A DNA stretch of 64,000 nt from Helicobacter ibis (lineage in GTDB: Bacteria > Campylobacterota > Campylobacteria > Campylobacterales > Helicobacteraceae): assembly GCF_027859255.1 (NCBI RefSeq), contig NZ_JAQHXR010000002.1, forward strand, positions 124,001 to 188,000, in the 5' to 3' direction. Both the position numbers and the translations under genes were made by a program. Below are positions 38,844 through 49,133 of the stretch, one piece after another. The notes under the pieces were generated by a model. That model was not told where the DNA came from and did not search any database. It saw nothing but the letters and a program-made list of their open reading frames with translations. Positions within the stretch are counted from its first letter, which is position 1. Each line of letters begins with the position of its first letter.

Positions 38844-39890
38844 ATGAGAATAGCAACTATTTTGTTTATGATATTATCAAACATACACGCAACTACTCTG
38901 GTCGTAACAGAGTCAATAAAAAGTGGTGTGCTAAACTCAAACTACAACTACATAGGAACTTTGTATTTTAGCGATAGATCCTCTCTTGCTTCAGAATTAT
39001 CCGGCATAATAGATGAGATATATGTAAATGAGGGAGATAAAATCAAAAAAGGAGAACCTCTAGCAAGACTAAATAGTGATTTATTAACAAAAGAAATAAA
39101 TTCTCAACAAGCATTACTAAAACAAGGTGAAGCACTACTAAAAAAGACAAAAAAAGAATTTCAAAGGTATGAATCTTTATATAAAAGCAATTCAATAGCT
39201 TATAAAGAATATGAAGATGCACTATATAATCTGCAAGCCCAAGAAGGTAATACAGATTCAATAGCTGCAAATTTAGGATACTTAAAAACACAAAAAGAAA
39301 AGAAAACAATTAAAGCACCATATGATGGGGTTGTGTTGCAAAAACTACTAAAGCAAGGAGAATGGGTTGGAAATGGTGATAGTATATTTAATATAGCTAA
39401 ATTATCGCCACTAGAAGCAAGTATTGAAGTGCCTTTTGAGATATTGCGTTCGCTAAAAGTAGGAGATATAGTAGATACACAAATAGCAAACAAGAATTAC
39501 AAAGCAAAAGTTCTAGCCTTGATACCTCTTGGAGATTCCAAAGCTAGAACATTTCCAATAAAATTAGCAATAGATGATGAAAATGGAGAACTAATAGAAG
39601 GACTTGAAGTTAGAGTAAGCTTAAATATATCAGATAAACAAAAAGCACTCTTTGTAGCAAGAGATTCAATTATCCCTATATATAAAGATGGCAAAACAAG
39701 TTATGTAATATTTATAGCTAAAGACAATAAAGCAAAACAAGTGGAAATAAAAATAAATGGCTATGAAGGGCTATATGCCTCAATTACACCACTAGAAGAA
39801 CCTATAAACATAGATGATAAAGTAATAACTCAAGGACATGAAAGATTAAAAGATGGGCAAGAAATAAAAGAGCAAGAGGGTAAAAATTGA
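38844..39890 (+). CDS. RND efflux periplasmic adaptor (membrane fusion protein)
   Basis: 348 residues. Signal peptide (MRIATILFMILSNIHA), no lipobox. The lipoyl-like half motifs (SGIIDEIYVNEGDKIKKG and IKAPYDGVVLQKLLKQGEWV) flank an alpha-helical hairpin (about 85-135). Beta-barrel and membrane-proximal domains follow. It bridges the RND pump and the outer membrane channel, both encoded immediately downstream. AAAGGTG lies upstream of the ATG. Its TGA overlaps the TTG start of the pump. Related in design to HefB and CmeA, but not clearly orthologous to either. Confidence 0.9.
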   Translation: MRIATILFMILSNIHATTLVVTESIKSGVLNSNYNYIGTLYFSDRSSLASELSGIIDEIYVNEGDKIKKGEPLARLNSDLLTKEINSQQALLKQGEALLKKTKKEFQRYESLYKSNSIAYKEYEDALYNLQAQEGNTDSIAANLGYLKTQKEKKTIKAPYDGVVLQKLLKQGEWVGNGDSIFNIAKLSPLEASIEVPFEILRSLKVGDIVDTQIANKNYKAKVLALIPLGDSKARTFPIKLAIDDENGELIEGLEVRVSLNISDKQKALFVARDSIIPIYKDGKTSYVIFIAKDNKAKQVEIKINGYEGLYASITPLEEPINIDDKVITQGHERLKDGQEIKEQEGKN

Positions 39891-42800
39891 TAAAAACATT
39901 AATAAATAGACCAGTAGTAGTTATCGTAGGAATGATACTATTAGTATTGTTTGGCTCTTTAAGCCTAAGCACAATGCCATATCAGCTAACACCAAAAGTA
40001 ACAAGACCTGTAATTTCAATATCAACTACCTGGAATGGTGCTACTCCATATGAGATAGAAAGAGAAATAATAGAAAGACAAGAACAAGCACTAAAAGGAA
40101 TAGATAGTCTAGTTACCCTTGAATCTAGGTCAAGAAATAGTCGCGGTAATATAATTTTAGAGTTTGAAATAGGCACAAACCTAACTGAAGCTATGCTAAA
40201 TGTAAGCAATAAACTAGATGAAGTAAAGGGTTATCCTGATGATATGGATAGACCAATTATTAGAGCCACTGGGGATGATACATCTCCTGTTGTTAGAATG
40301 ATGCTTGTTAGCGATAATAAAAATGTCCGAGAATATAGGACTTTCTTTAACGAAAAAATTATTCAATATTTCGAAAGAATCGATGGAGTTGCTGAAGTAT
40401 TTTTCCCCGGTGGAGACGATAGAGAGATTCATATTGTATTAGATTACAAAAAGTTAGCAGCCTTTGATTTAACTATTGATGATATTATAAACGCATTAGA
40501 GAAAGAAAATGTAAATATATCTGCTGGAACTATGAATTATGGTAGAAAATCATATAGAGTAAGAACCACAGCAGAATACAAAACCCCACAAATGATAGCT
40601 GATACTATAATATGGAGCGATGGATTAAAAAGAATAAAAATTAGCGATATTGCTGAAGTTAAAGAAGGTTTTGAAAACAAAACTACAGCTTCTTTATACA
40701 ATGGACAAGAAGCATTAAATATATCAATAAAGCCAAATGCTGATGCAAATGTTCTAACACTAACTAATGAAGTAGAAAAGGTATTTAATGAGCTAAATGC
40801 TGGAATCTTACAAAAAGAAGGCTTGAGATTAGAATGGATGAATGACCAAAGAGGCTACATAGAACAAGCAATAGCACTAGTAAAGGGCAATATCATGGTA
40901 GGTGCAATTTTGGCTTGTTGTATGCTATTTATATTTTTAAGGTCAATTACTTCTACGCTGATAATTGCAGTTGCTATGCCACTTAGTATCTTTGGCACTT
41001 TTATAATCATGGCAGCTCTAGATAGAACGCTTAATGTAGTTTCACTTGCTGGAATCTCTTTTGCAGTTGGTATGCTTGTAGATTCTGCAATTGTTGTGCT
41101 AGAAAATATAGACAGACATAGAAAAATGGGCAAAGACTTCATAAATGCAGTAAGCGATGGCACTAGCGAAGTAATAGGTGGGCTAATTGCTTCTGTTCTA
41201 ACTACTATTGCTATTTTTATACCAATTATAAACATGCAAGAAGAAGCAGGACAACTCTTTAGAGACATAGCAATAGCAGCTAGTAGTGCTGTGCTATTCT
41301 CACTTTTTGTCTCAATCATGGTTATACCTACACTCAGCTATCAGGCAAGCAAATTAAACTTTAAAAAACAAATAGAAAACAAAAAACTAAAAGAGCTATC
41401 AAAGATGATTGTTAATTTTGGATTTAGATTTGTGGATTTTGTTATGAAATTTGTAGAAAAATCAATGCAAAGCACAAAAAACAAAATAACAACCATACTT
41501 AGTCTAACTCTAATATCATTTGCTTTTAGTTACTTTTTGTTTCCAAAAATGGAATACCTCCCACAAGGCAATCAAAACTTCGTAATAAGCACCCTAAACC
41601 CACCACCCGGACTATCATATAATGAGAGACAAAAAATAGGCAACGACTTATTTTTATGCTTGAGTAATTATTTCTATTACAATGGTTATCAAGGTACAAA
41701 TAAGATTCCGCCAATTGATAATATGTTCTATTTAGGAAGTGAAACATTTATGCAATTTGGACTAAGGAGCACAGAGATTAGCAGGGCTGGAGAGTTAATA
41801 CCTCTTGCTAGATCTTGCATGGCACAAATACCGGGAGTTAGCGGATTTGCAACACAAACAGGTATCTTTGAGAGAAGAGGAGGACAAGGAAGAAGCATTG
41901 ATGTAGATATAAGTGGCACAAATTTAGAAAATATAGTAGCAACTGCAATTTCAATGCAAAAAATAATTTATGATACATTTGGCAATGGGACACAAATAAT
42001 ACCTAGACCAAGTTTAGAATTACTCTTCCCAGAGCTAAACTTGTATCCAAATTCTGATAGGCTAAAAGCTGTCGGATTAGATGCAAGGAGTTTTGGAATT
42101 GCTATTGATGTGCTAATGGACGGCAGAAAAATATCAGAATACAAAGAAGAAGGTAGAGAAAAAATAGATTTAGTCTTAAAAACACAAGAATCTCAAATAA
42201 CCTCTCCAGAAGAATTATATCAAGCTTCAATCTACACTCCACAAAGTGGGATTTTGCCTATATCATCACTAGCAATTCAAAAAATAGAATATGGCATAAA
42301 CGAAATAAGACATTTAGAGAGAGATAGAACCGTCACACTTCAAGTAAGCCCGCCACCAAATATAACCATACAAGAAGCTATGGAGAGAATACAAGGCGAT
42401 GTTATAAAGACAATACAAGATAATGGATCTTTTGGAGAAAACAAAATAACACTAAGCGGAAGTGCAGACCAACTAACAAAAATAAGACTAGCCTTAGAGG
42501 GAGGATTCTTACTTGCTGTGTTTATTATCTATCTATTAATGGCAGCTTTATATGAAGACTTTGTATATCCTTTTATAATTTTATTTACCGTGCCACTTGC
42601 TGTTGGTGGAGGTGTGCTTGGGTTGTGGCTTGTGAATTTATTAATAGCAAATCAGCCACTAGACATACTAACAATGCTTGGCTTTATAATTCTAGTAGGA
42701 ATCGTAGTAAATAACGCCATTTTAATAGTGTATCAATCGTTGCACAATATAAGATTATATGGATTTGACCCACATCAAGCAATAATAAATGCAGTTAGAG

Positions 42801-43036
42801 TTAGGATTCGTCCAATTTATATGAGCACCCTTACCTCTCTATTTGGCATGCTTCCTCTTGTGCTTGTGCCGGGTGCTGGTAGTGAGATATATAGAGGACT
42901 TGGAGCAGTTATACTTGGCGGACTTACACTCTCTACATTTCTAACATTATTTGTTATACCTTGTCTTTTATCATTTTTTATAAAAAAGGAACTAAAACAT
43001 GCAAAAATTACTAATATTTCTAGCTCTTCTAACTAG
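39887..43036 (+). CDS. RND-family efflux pump, HAE1 group
   Basis: 1049 residues, 12 membrane helices in the usual 1+5+1+5 arrangement with two large periplasmic domains. Drug or amphiphile/proton antiporter. The start is TTG at 39887 (TTGA overlap with the adaptor stop) with GAGGG six bases upstream. In the proton-relay helices the motif is GMLVDSAIVVLENI near residue 397, where AcrB has Asp-Asp, and VVNNAILIV near 942, where AcrB has Lys. This is the variant relay of SwrC-like pumps, not the AcrB/CmeB type. Substrates cannot be predicted. Confidence 0.93.
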   Translation: MIKTLINRPVVVIVGMILLVLFGSLSLSTMPYQLTPKVTRPVISISTTWNGATPYEIEREIIERQEQALKGIDSLVTLESRSRNSRGNIILEFEIGTNLTEAMLNVSNKLDEVKGYPDDMDRPIIRATGDDTSPVVRMMLVSDNKNVREYRTFFNEKIIQYFERIDGVAEVFFPGGDDREIHIVLDYKKLAAFDLTIDDIINALEKENVNISAGTMNYGRKSYRVRTTAEYKTPQMIADTIIWSDGLKRIKISDIAEVKEGFENKTTASLYNGQEALNISIKPNADANVLTLTNEVEKVFNELNAGILQKEGLRLEWMNDQRGYIEQAIALVKGNIMVGAILACCMLFIFLRSITSTLIIAVAMPLSIFGTFIIMAALDRTLNVVSLAGISFAVGMLVDSAIVVLENIDRHRKMGKDFINAVSDGTSEVIGGLIASVLTTIAIFIPIINMQEEAGQLFRDIAIAASSAVLFSLFVSIMVIPTLSYQASKLNFKKQIENKKLKELSKMIVNFGFRFVDFVMKFVEKSMQSTKNKITTILSLTLISFAFSYFLFPKMEYLPQGNQNFVISTLNPPPGLSYNERQKIGNDLFLCLSNYFYYNGYQGTNKIPPIDNMFYLGSETFMQFGLRSTEISRAGELIPLARSCMAQIPGVSGFATQTGIFERRGGQGRSIDVDISGTNLENIVATAISMQKIIYDTFGNGTQIIPRPSLELLFPELNLYPNSDRLKAVGLDARSFGIAIDVLMDGRKISEYKEEGREKIDLVLKTQESQITSPEELYQASIYTPQSGILPISSLAIQKIEYGINEIRHLERDRTVTLQVSPPPNITIQEAMERIQGDVIKTIQDNGSFGENKITLSGSADQLTKIRLALEGGFLLAVFIIYLLMAALYEDFVYPFIILFTVPLAVGGGVLGLWLVNLLIANQPLDILTMLGFIILVGIVVNNAILIVYQSLHNIRLYGFDPHQAIINAVRVRIRPIYMSTLTSLFGMLPLVLVPGAGSEIYRGLGAVILGGLTLSTFLTLFVIPCLLSFFIKKELKHAKITNISSSSN

Positions 43037-44246
43037 CACCAACTTATATGCACTAAGTATGCAAAAAGCTATAGACTTAGCACTAATTGCAAACCACAGC
43101 ATAAAAGAACAAGAACACATATTAAATGAAACAAAATATAACTATAAAAGCTCACAAGGCAAATTCTATCCAAGTTTAAATATAACCTATGGACAAACTA
43201 CATCAAATAGAAAAAACAATTACAACCAAAACACCACAGATTCATTTGGAGCAAATATTCAATACAATTTATTTAATGGCTTTAGCGATTTTTATAATAC
43301 AAAATCACAAAAATATCTCTATGAAGCTCAAAAATATTACCTACAAAGCACAACTGAAGATATTATCCTACTAGTAAAGAGTGCATATATAAATATCCTG
43401 CGACAAAAGCAAAGTGTAATAGTCGCAAAACAATCAAAAGACTTACTAGAGGAGCAAAAAAGAGAAAGTGCGGAGTTTTATAGAGTAGGATTCATACCTA
43501 AAAATGACCTTCTAGCAGTTGAAGTAGAGCTAAATAAAGCAATACAAAACCTACTTTCTGCACAAAGTATGCTAAATTATTACATAAAAACTCTAGAGAG
43601 ATATACAAGAATCAAAATAAATTTAGATGATATAAATGAACTACAACTACACACGCCAACGCTAGTAGAAGAGAAATTAAAATCCATAATGCTGGAAAAA
43701 AGAGCTGAAATTTTATACCTAGATAATATAATACAAAGCAAAGATAGCAATATAAAAAGTGCAAGAGGAGAGTTTTTACCAGATTTAAACCTAATAGGAG
43801 AATACACAAATAGTGATAATCTCAAAAACTCTAAAAATATCAATAATGAAAGCACGATACAGCTTCAAGTTAGCATAAATATATTTAATGGTCTTAGCGA
43901 TAAATATAATTTAGAATCTGCTAAAACAAACAAAATGGCTTTTACATCACAAAGGGCTAATTTAATAGAAGAGCTTGAGTTGCAACTATTTAATGCAATA
44001 GAAAATTATAATCTAGCATTAAATGCCTATGAAGTATCAAAAGTAGCACTAACACAGGCAGAAGAAAATTACAGAATCTCAAAAAATAGATATAAAGCTA
44101 GAATTATGAGCACTAGTGATTTTTTAGACGCAGAATATTTACTAACAGAAGCTAGAAGCAATGTTGTGCTAAATAGATATGCAATAATTCAAAGCTTAGC
44201 TGAAATAGAGAGGATAACACAAAGCAAACTAGTATCTTTTAAATAA
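42999..44246 (+). CDS. TolC-family outer membrane efflux channel
   Basis: 415 residues. Signal peptide (MQKLLIFLALLTSTNLYA), then two OEP repeats with long coiled-coil helices and the internal duplication typical of TolC (QYNLFNGFSDFYN and SINIFNGLSDKYN are the paired strand segments). ATG at 42999 with AAAGGA upstream lies inside the pump 3' end (38-base overlap). It is the third gene of the operon. The order adaptor-pump-channel differs from the H. pylori hefABC order, in which the channel comes first. Confidence 0.92.
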   Translation: MQKLLIFLALLTSTNLYALSMQKAIDLALIANHSIKEQEHILNETKYNYKSSQGKFYPSLNITYGQTTSNRKNNYNQNTTDSFGANIQYNLFNGFSDFYNTKSQKYLYEAQKYYLQSTTEDIILLVKSAYINILRQKQSVIVAKQSKDLLEEQKRESAEFYRVGFIPKNDLLAVEVELNKAIQNLLSAQSMLNYYIKTLERYTRIKINLDDINELQLHTPTLVEEKLKSIMLEKRAEILYLDNIIQSKDSNIKSARGEFLPDLNLIGEYTNSDNLKNSKNINNESTIQLQVSINIFNGLSDKYNLESAKTNKMAFTSQRANLIEELELQLFNAIENYNLALNAYEVSKVALTQAEENYRISKNRYKARIMSTSDFLDAEYLLTEARSNVVLNRYAIIQSLAEIERITQSKLVSFK

Positions 44247-44286
44247 ATTTTTCGAAATTTAATTTGTTTTTTTTCTTTTTTTTTTT
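44244..44286 (+). terminator. weak hairpin plus T8-C-T11 tract after the efflux operon
   Basis: TAAATTT-TTCG-AAATTTA (stem 44244-44250 with 44255-44261) directly at the channel stop, then T8 (44267-44274), C, T11 (44276-44286). It reads as a terminator. The 11-base T run lies 32 bases before the glycosyltransferase start and could also vary in length and tune that promoter. Confidence 0.6.
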
Positions 44287-44318
44287 GATTTAATGCTAAA
44301 AATTTTTAAGGTTAAGGC

Positions 44319-45515
44319 ATGAATCACTCAATAATAGTCCCTATCTATAATGTAGAAAATTATCTCAAAGAATGTTTAGATTCAATTATAAATCAAAGTT
44401 ACAAAGACTTTGAGTTAATCTTAGTAAATGACGGAAGCACTGATAATAGTCTAAAAATAGCAATGCAATATGCAAAACAAGATTCTAGAATAATTATAAT
44501 AGACAAACCAAATGGTGGGCTTAGCAGTGCTAGGAATGCTGGATTAGAATTTATAAAGCCACTAAGAGAAAAATTACAACAAGCATTAAAGGCAAAAACA
44601 GGCATACAAACTCTAAGTGAGGTAAATAGCTTTAACAAACAAAAGAAAAATATAGATATAAACACACTAAATAAGCACTTCACATTCTCTAAAAATCTAA
44701 TAAAAACAGATTTAGAAAATGTAAATTCTATTCTTTTACAAGAAATGCCAAATGATCATTTCATACAATTTGTAGATAGCGATGATATGATAGATATAAA
44801 TGCCACTAAATGCATAAGAGACAATGAATCTGAACTAACAATCTTTCAAGTAAAATCAACAAACGAAAAAGGCGAAGTAATAAAAAACATGTTGTCAGAA
44901 CAATTCCACTATGTAGAAAACTATAAAAATGGTATGGAAATAGCACATATAGTATTACAAAGAACTGGATATTCATTTTACTTTGCATATCAAGGTGGGT
45001 TTAAAGCAGAAGTATTAAATAGATACAATCTAAGATTCACTCATAATATAATGCATGAAGACAATGATTTTGGGCTTATTTTATGTATGCTATCACAGGA
45101 AGTCAAAATGCTAAAAGATGAGATGTATATATACAGAATAAGAGAAGGCTCAATTACTAGCTATATAGACAAAAAGACAGAAATACCAATGCCAAAAAAA
45201 CTACCTCCATATTTACAGAAAGTAAGAGATAAATTTCCAGATTTGACATATTTGAAAATTAGAGGAGCTTATAGAATTTATAGTTACTTAATTATTTATC
45301 TAAATATCTATAAATTCTTAGAAAATGGTGGTGTAAATAGCTGGGTAAATAAGAGCTATTATAGATTACTATATACTTGGCTTAACCAATATAGATACAT
45401 AATAGAATTACTAGATGAAAACGAAAAAAGAGATTTATTGCACATACTAATGCATACAAATGAAAAATATTTAAACCTATCACAAAATATAGATAAGGTA
45501 TTATCTCAAGGCTAA
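44319..45515 (+). CDS. family 2 glycosyltransferase with an internal insertion
   Basis: 398 residues. GT-A fold start IIVPIYNVENYLKECLDSII, then VNDGSTDNS and GGLSSARNAGLEF (66-79), and the metal-binding FVDSDDMID (151-159). In ordinary GT2 enzymes GLSSARNAG and VDSDD are about 10-15 residues apart; here about 65 extra, Lys/Asn/Leu-rich residues (80-147) lie between them. It is likely a surface polysaccharide or LPS sugar transferase; donor and acceptor are unknown. The preceding poly-T tract could make its expression variable. No other glycan genes adjoin it. Confidence 0.87.
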   Translation: MNHSIIVPIYNVENYLKECLDSIINQSYKDFELILVNDGSTDNSLKIAMQYAKQDSRIIIIDKPNGGLSSARNAGLEFIKPLREKLQQALKAKTGIQTLSEVNSFNKQKKNIDINTLNKHFTFSKNLIKTDLENVNSILLQEMPNDHFIQFVDSDDMIDINATKCIRDNESELTIFQVKSTNEKGEVIKNMLSEQFHYVENYKNGMEIAHIVLQRTGYSFYFAYQGGFKAEVLNRYNLRFTHNIMHEDNDFGLILCMLSQEVKMLKDEMYIYRIREGSITSYIDKKTEIPMPKKLPPYLQKVRDKFPDLTYLKIRGAYRIYSYLIIYLNIYKFLENGGVNSWVNKSYYRLLYTWLNQYRYIIELLDENEKRDLLHILMHTNEKYLNLSQNIDKVLSQG

Positions 45516-45548
45516 GTTATGTATCCATAAACTTATGGCTTTAGCCTT
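45508..45548. terminator. nested hairpin between convergent genes
   Basis: AAGGCTAA (45508-45515) pairs with TTAGCCTT (45541-45548), enclosing CCATAA-AC-TTATGG (45525-45538). It covers the glycosyltransferase stop and ends just before the YbdD-like stop. Probably a bidirectional terminator, though without strong U-tracts. Confidence 0.4.
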
Positions 45549-45549
45549 A

Positions 45550-45768
45550 TCAGCACTTGCTACTACCTGCTCCATACTTTCTCTCCATTGCTTCTTTGAA
45601 GAATTCCTTCTGACTTTTTGGAATCTTATCTGGATGATGTTTTTGCATATGTTCTAGATACTTATCATAGCTTGGCATTCCAACAAGTAAGTGTAAAAAC
45701 CTATCAGATTTTTGATAGATTTTTACAAATCTTAAAAAGCTAATGCGTAGAAAATGCTTGATTTTCAT
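45550..45768 (-). CDS. YbdD/YjiX-family small protein paired with CstA
   Basis: 72 residues. It matches the short DUF466 (YbdD/YjiX) family by its core LLVGMPSYDKYLEHMQKHHPD and its C-terminal KYGAGSSKC, where family members end in a Cys near the C-terminus. Such proteins are encoded beside CstA/BtsT peptide or pyruvate transporters and are needed for their activity in E. coli. ATG at 45768 lies inside the cstA 3' end (29-base overlap), so translation is probably coupled. Confidence 0.88.
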   Translation of the reverse strand: MKIKHFLRISFLRFVKIYQKSDRFLHLLVGMPSYDKYLEHMQKHHPDKIPKSQKEFFKEAMERKYGAGSSKC

Positions 45769-47899
45769 AATCTTTTGTCTTTAGATATGGGCTTTCAGCT
45801 AATGGGATTGTATTTTGATTATTTACACATCTAATGCAAATTAGAATACTCTTTAAAGCAATCAAAATAGTTACAAACATAAAAAACGCACACAAAATAG
45901 CGTTTAAAAGATTATTATTTGCGATAGTTTGGAATTTAGCTACTTCTTTATTCATAGTTTCCACTAAAGATTTATCGCTAGTATTTACAATTTTTGCCAA
46001 TACTTCATCTGCTTTAGATGAATTAATCTGCCAAAGTGCGATATGGCTTACAGAATCATGCACTCTCTCACCATTAGCAGGAAGAAGCTTTAAAGTCCCA
46101 GCATAAAGTGTGCTAACCAAAACCCAAGTAGCAGGTAGAATTGCAACCCAAGCAAGTTTGCCTTTACCCATTTTAAAAAGTACAACAATAACTGCTAAAA
46201 GTGCCATACCAGCTAACATTTGATTAGATACACCAAAGAGTGTCCATAATGATTTTATACCACCTTGTGGGTCTGTTACGCCTTGATAGAGAATATATCC
46301 CCAACCAGCCACACAAATAAGTGTAGCTAAGATTCCATAAAATATCGAATGAATATTACCAAAAGGCTTATATACATTACCTAGCACATCTTGCACCATA
46401 AATCGTCCAGCACGAGTCCCAGCATCAACAGCAGTAAGGATAAATAGTGCTTCAAACAAAATCGCAAAGTGGTACCAAAACGCCATTGAACCAGCATTAA
46501 AAAGTGGCACTTGTGAGATAATAGTAGCTAATCCTATAGCAAAGGTAGGTGCTCCACCGGTTTTACTTAATATGCTTGGTTCTCCAATTTCCTTTGCAGT
46601 GCCTAGTATTTCTTCAGGCGATATAGTAAAGCCCCAAGAGCTAATAGTCTGTGCTGCAATTACAGCTGCATCGCTAACCTCCTTTATTCCTGCTGTGCCA
46701 AGTCCTGCAGGTGCAACATTAATAGCAAAATATAAGCCCGGAGTTAAGATAATCGCAGCAATTAACGCCATAATAGCCACTGCAGATTCCATTACCATTG
46801 AGCCATAGCCAACCATTCTTGCATGAGATTCTCTCTCTAGCATTTTAGGTGTAGTTCCACTTGAGATTAATGCGTGGAATCCACTTATCGCACCACAAGC
46901 AATGGTGATAAATAAAAATGGAAATAACTGCCCACTAAAAACCGGTCCAGTTCCATCAATGAATTTCGTAACACTACCAAACTGCACTTCAGGTGCTACA
47001 ATCAAGATTCCACCAGCCATAAGCACAATAACACCAATTTTTAAAAATGTGCTTAAATAATCGCGTGGTGCTAAAAGAAACCACACAGGCAAAATTGCAG
47101 CAATAAATCCATAAGCTATCATTATGTAAGTCAGAGTAGTAGGGCTAAGAGTAAAAATTACTGCAAGCTCAGGGTGCTCTGCTACATATCTACCATAATA
47201 AAGTGCCAAAAGCAAAAGGACAAAGCCAATAATACTTGCCTCACCAATCTTGCCCGGTCGTAAAAATCTCATATGAATCCCCATATAAATAGCAATAGGA
47301 ATAGTCATGGCAATGGTAAAAAGTCCCCAAGGAGATTCAGCTAAAGCATTTACAACAACAAGTGCTAAGATTGCAATAATTAGCATCATAATGCCTAGTA
47401 TCCCAACCATAGCTATACTCCCAACACCTTTGCCAAGTTCAAGCTTTATAATCTCGCCAATAGATTTACCATTTCTTCTAGTTGAGATAAAAAGTACTGT
47501 AAAATCATGTACTGCACCAGCCAGCACAACACCAACAACAATCCAAATCATACTAGGTAGATACCCCATTTGAGCCGCTAGAATTGGTCCTACTAGCGGT
47601 CCTGCTCCAGCAATAGCTGCAAAATGATGTCCAAAAAGAACTATTTTATTTGTAGGAACAAAGTCTCTACCATCATTTTGCACCAACGCAGGTGTAGCAC
47701 GATTATCATCAAGCTCTAATACTTTCTCTGCAATATACTTTGAATAATATCTATAACCAATAGAATAGATACATACCGCAACAACAATAATCCAAATAGC
47801 AGAAATGCTCTCTCCAGTGTGCAGTGCTAAAACTCCAAAACACCACGCACCAATTAAAGCAACAATGCCCCACAAGATATGACTGGCTATCTTGTTCAT
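45740..47899 (-). CDS. cstA: CstA-family carbon starvation / peptide (pyruvate) transporter
   Basis: 719 residues, about 16-18 membrane helices. CstA family features include FGHHFAAIAGAGPLVGPILAAQ, VLAGAVHDFTVLF and FHALISSGTTPKML. In C. jejuni CstA supports peptide use; the E. coli paralogue BtsT imports pyruvate. A good promoter (47930-47958) lies 31 bases upstream and AAAGGAG precedes the ATG. Co-transcribed with the overlapping YbdD-like gene. Confidence 0.95.
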   Translation of the reverse strand: MNKIASHILWGIVALIGAWCFGVLALHTGESISAIWIIVVAVCIYSIGYRYYSKYIAEKVLELDDNRATPALVQNDGRDFVPTNKIVLFGHHFAAIAGAGPLVGPILAAQMGYLPSMIWIVVGVVLAGAVHDFTVLFISTRRNGKSIGEIIKLELGKGVGSIAMVGILGIMMLIIAILALVVVNALAESPWGLFTIAMTIPIAIYMGIHMRFLRPGKIGEASIIGFVLLLLALYYGRYVAEHPELAVIFTLSPTTLTYIMIAYGFIAAILPVWFLLAPRDYLSTFLKIGVIVLMAGGILIVAPEVQFGSVTKFIDGTGPVFSGQLFPFLFITIACGAISGFHALISSGTTPKMLERESHARMVGYGSMVMESAVAIMALIAAIILTPGLYFAINVAPAGLGTAGIKEVSDAAVIAAQTISSWGFTISPEEILGTAKEIGEPSILSKTGGAPTFAIGLATIISQVPLFNAGSMAFWYHFAILFEALFILTAVDAGTRAGRFMVQDVLGNVYKPFGNIHSIFYGILATLICVAGWGYILYQGVTDPQGGIKSLWTLFGVSNQMLAGMALLAVIVVLFKMGKGKLAWVAILPATWVLVSTLYAGTLKLLPANGERVHDSVSHIALWQINSSKADEVLAKIVNTSDKSLVETMNKEVAKFQTIANNNLLNAILCAFFMFVTILIALKSILICIRCVNNQNTIPLAESPYLKTKDYENQAFSTH

Positions 47900-47929
47900 A
47901 TTTTCTCCTTTAAATCAGCATGAGAAAAT

Positions 47930-47958
47930 ATTATACATTTGTAATATTAAATAAGCAA
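47930..47958 (-). promoter_or_regulatory. cstA promoter
   Basis: On the minus strand TTGCTT (47953-47958) and TATAAT (47930-47935) are exactly 17 bases apart, with TG at the end of the spacer. An imperfect dyad AATATTA-N8-TAATATT overlaps the -10 and could be an operator. Confidence 0.65.
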
Positions 47959-48023
47959 TCGTAACATGCATAATTCTGTGATGATTCGAAGCTATATACA
48001 ACAATATGTTAAAGATAGTAACA

Positions 48024-49040
48024 TTAGAATTTATAATTGTGTATAAACTTCACTAATTCTATTGCATTTTCTCTTGGCAAATCAGGCAACATACCATGTC
48101 CTAGATTAAATATATGTCTTTTGCCTTTCATTATCTCTAGTATTTCTTTAGCACCACTTAGCATTGAATCTCTATTGTAGATTCTGCATGGTTCTAAATT
48201 GCCTTGCAATACATATTTATCTCCCAAAAGATTCTTAGCTTGTAATAATGGTGTGCTCCAATCAACTCCAAAGACATCAAACTCTCCATCTATTCTGTCT
48301 AAAAAGCCAGAAATCCCCTTTGGAAATAAAATCACAGGAATATGTGGATACTCTTTTTTAATCTCTTGTGCAATATCCTTTAAATACTCCCAAGAAAACT
48401 CAAAATAACTATCGCACTCCAATGCGCTAGCCCAAGAATCAAATATCATAACAGCATTTACACCAGCTTTTATTTGGCACTTTAGATACTCTTTTAGGTT
48501 ATGGGTGATTTTCTCTAACAATGCATGCAATAACTCCTTATTGCTATATAGAATCTTTTTTGATTTTGCATAAGTTTTGCTCCCCTCACCTTCTACCATA
48601 TAAGTAGCCAATGTCCATGGAGCACCGCAGAATCCTATTAACGCCTTATCTTTGTGTAACTTCTCTCTTGTTAGAGATATAGTATCATACACATAATTTA
48701 GCCTAGAGCTAGAATCTAAGCTTAAAGATTTAACATCACTAAAACTATCTATTGTTTTAGAAAACTTAGGTCCTTCACCTTTAAAAAATCCAAGCTCCAT
48801 TCCCATTTCCATAGGAACCACCAAAATATCACTAAATAAAATTGCAGCATCAACATCTAAAATATCAACAGGTTGCAAAGTAACCTCACTTGCTAGTGCT
48901 GGATTCTTACACAAAGATAGAAAATCACCAGCCTTGCTTCTAACTTCCATATATTCGCTTAAATATCTACCAGCTTGTCTCATAAACCACACAGGAGTAT
49001 ATGGAGTATCTTTACCAAAACATGCATCAACAAAAATCAT
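48024..49040 (-). CDS. hemE: uroporphyrinogen decarboxylase
   Basis: 338 residues, full length. Converts uroporphyrinogen III to coproporphyrinogen III in haem synthesis. The signature [15 protein letters not shown] is near the N-terminus, [15 protein letters not shown] in the middle, and [16 protein letters not shown] near the C-terminus. ATG at 49040, divergent from secA across 93 bases. Confidence 0.97.
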   Translation of the reverse strand: MIFVDACFGKDTPYTPVWFMRQAGRYLSEYMEVRSKAGDFLSLCKNPALASEVTLQPVDILDVDAAILFSDILVVPMEMGMELGFFKGEGPKFSKTIDSFSDVKSLSLDSSSRLNYVYDTISLTREKLHKDKALIGFCGAPWTLATYMVEGEGSKTYAKSKKILYSNKELLHALLEKITHNLKEYLKCQIKAGVNAVMIFDSWASALECDSYFEFSWEYLKDIAQEIKKEYPHIPVILFPKGISGFLDRIDGEFDVFGVDWSTPLLQAKNLLGDKYVLQGNLEPCRIYNRDSMLSGAKEILEIMKGKRHIFNLGHGMLPDLPRENAIELVKFIHNYKF

Positions 49041-49133
49041 TTTCTGCCTTTATTAAATTTTTGCATATTTTATCTAAGCAAAGTAGCATTTATGCTAAAA
49101 TTTCAAGCAAATTAAAAGTTAAGGTATCAAGCA

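Noticed and set aside
47960-48020. GATTCGAAG segment as a tRNA T-loop
   Set aside because: No acceptor, anticodon or D-arm pairing could be drawn around it.
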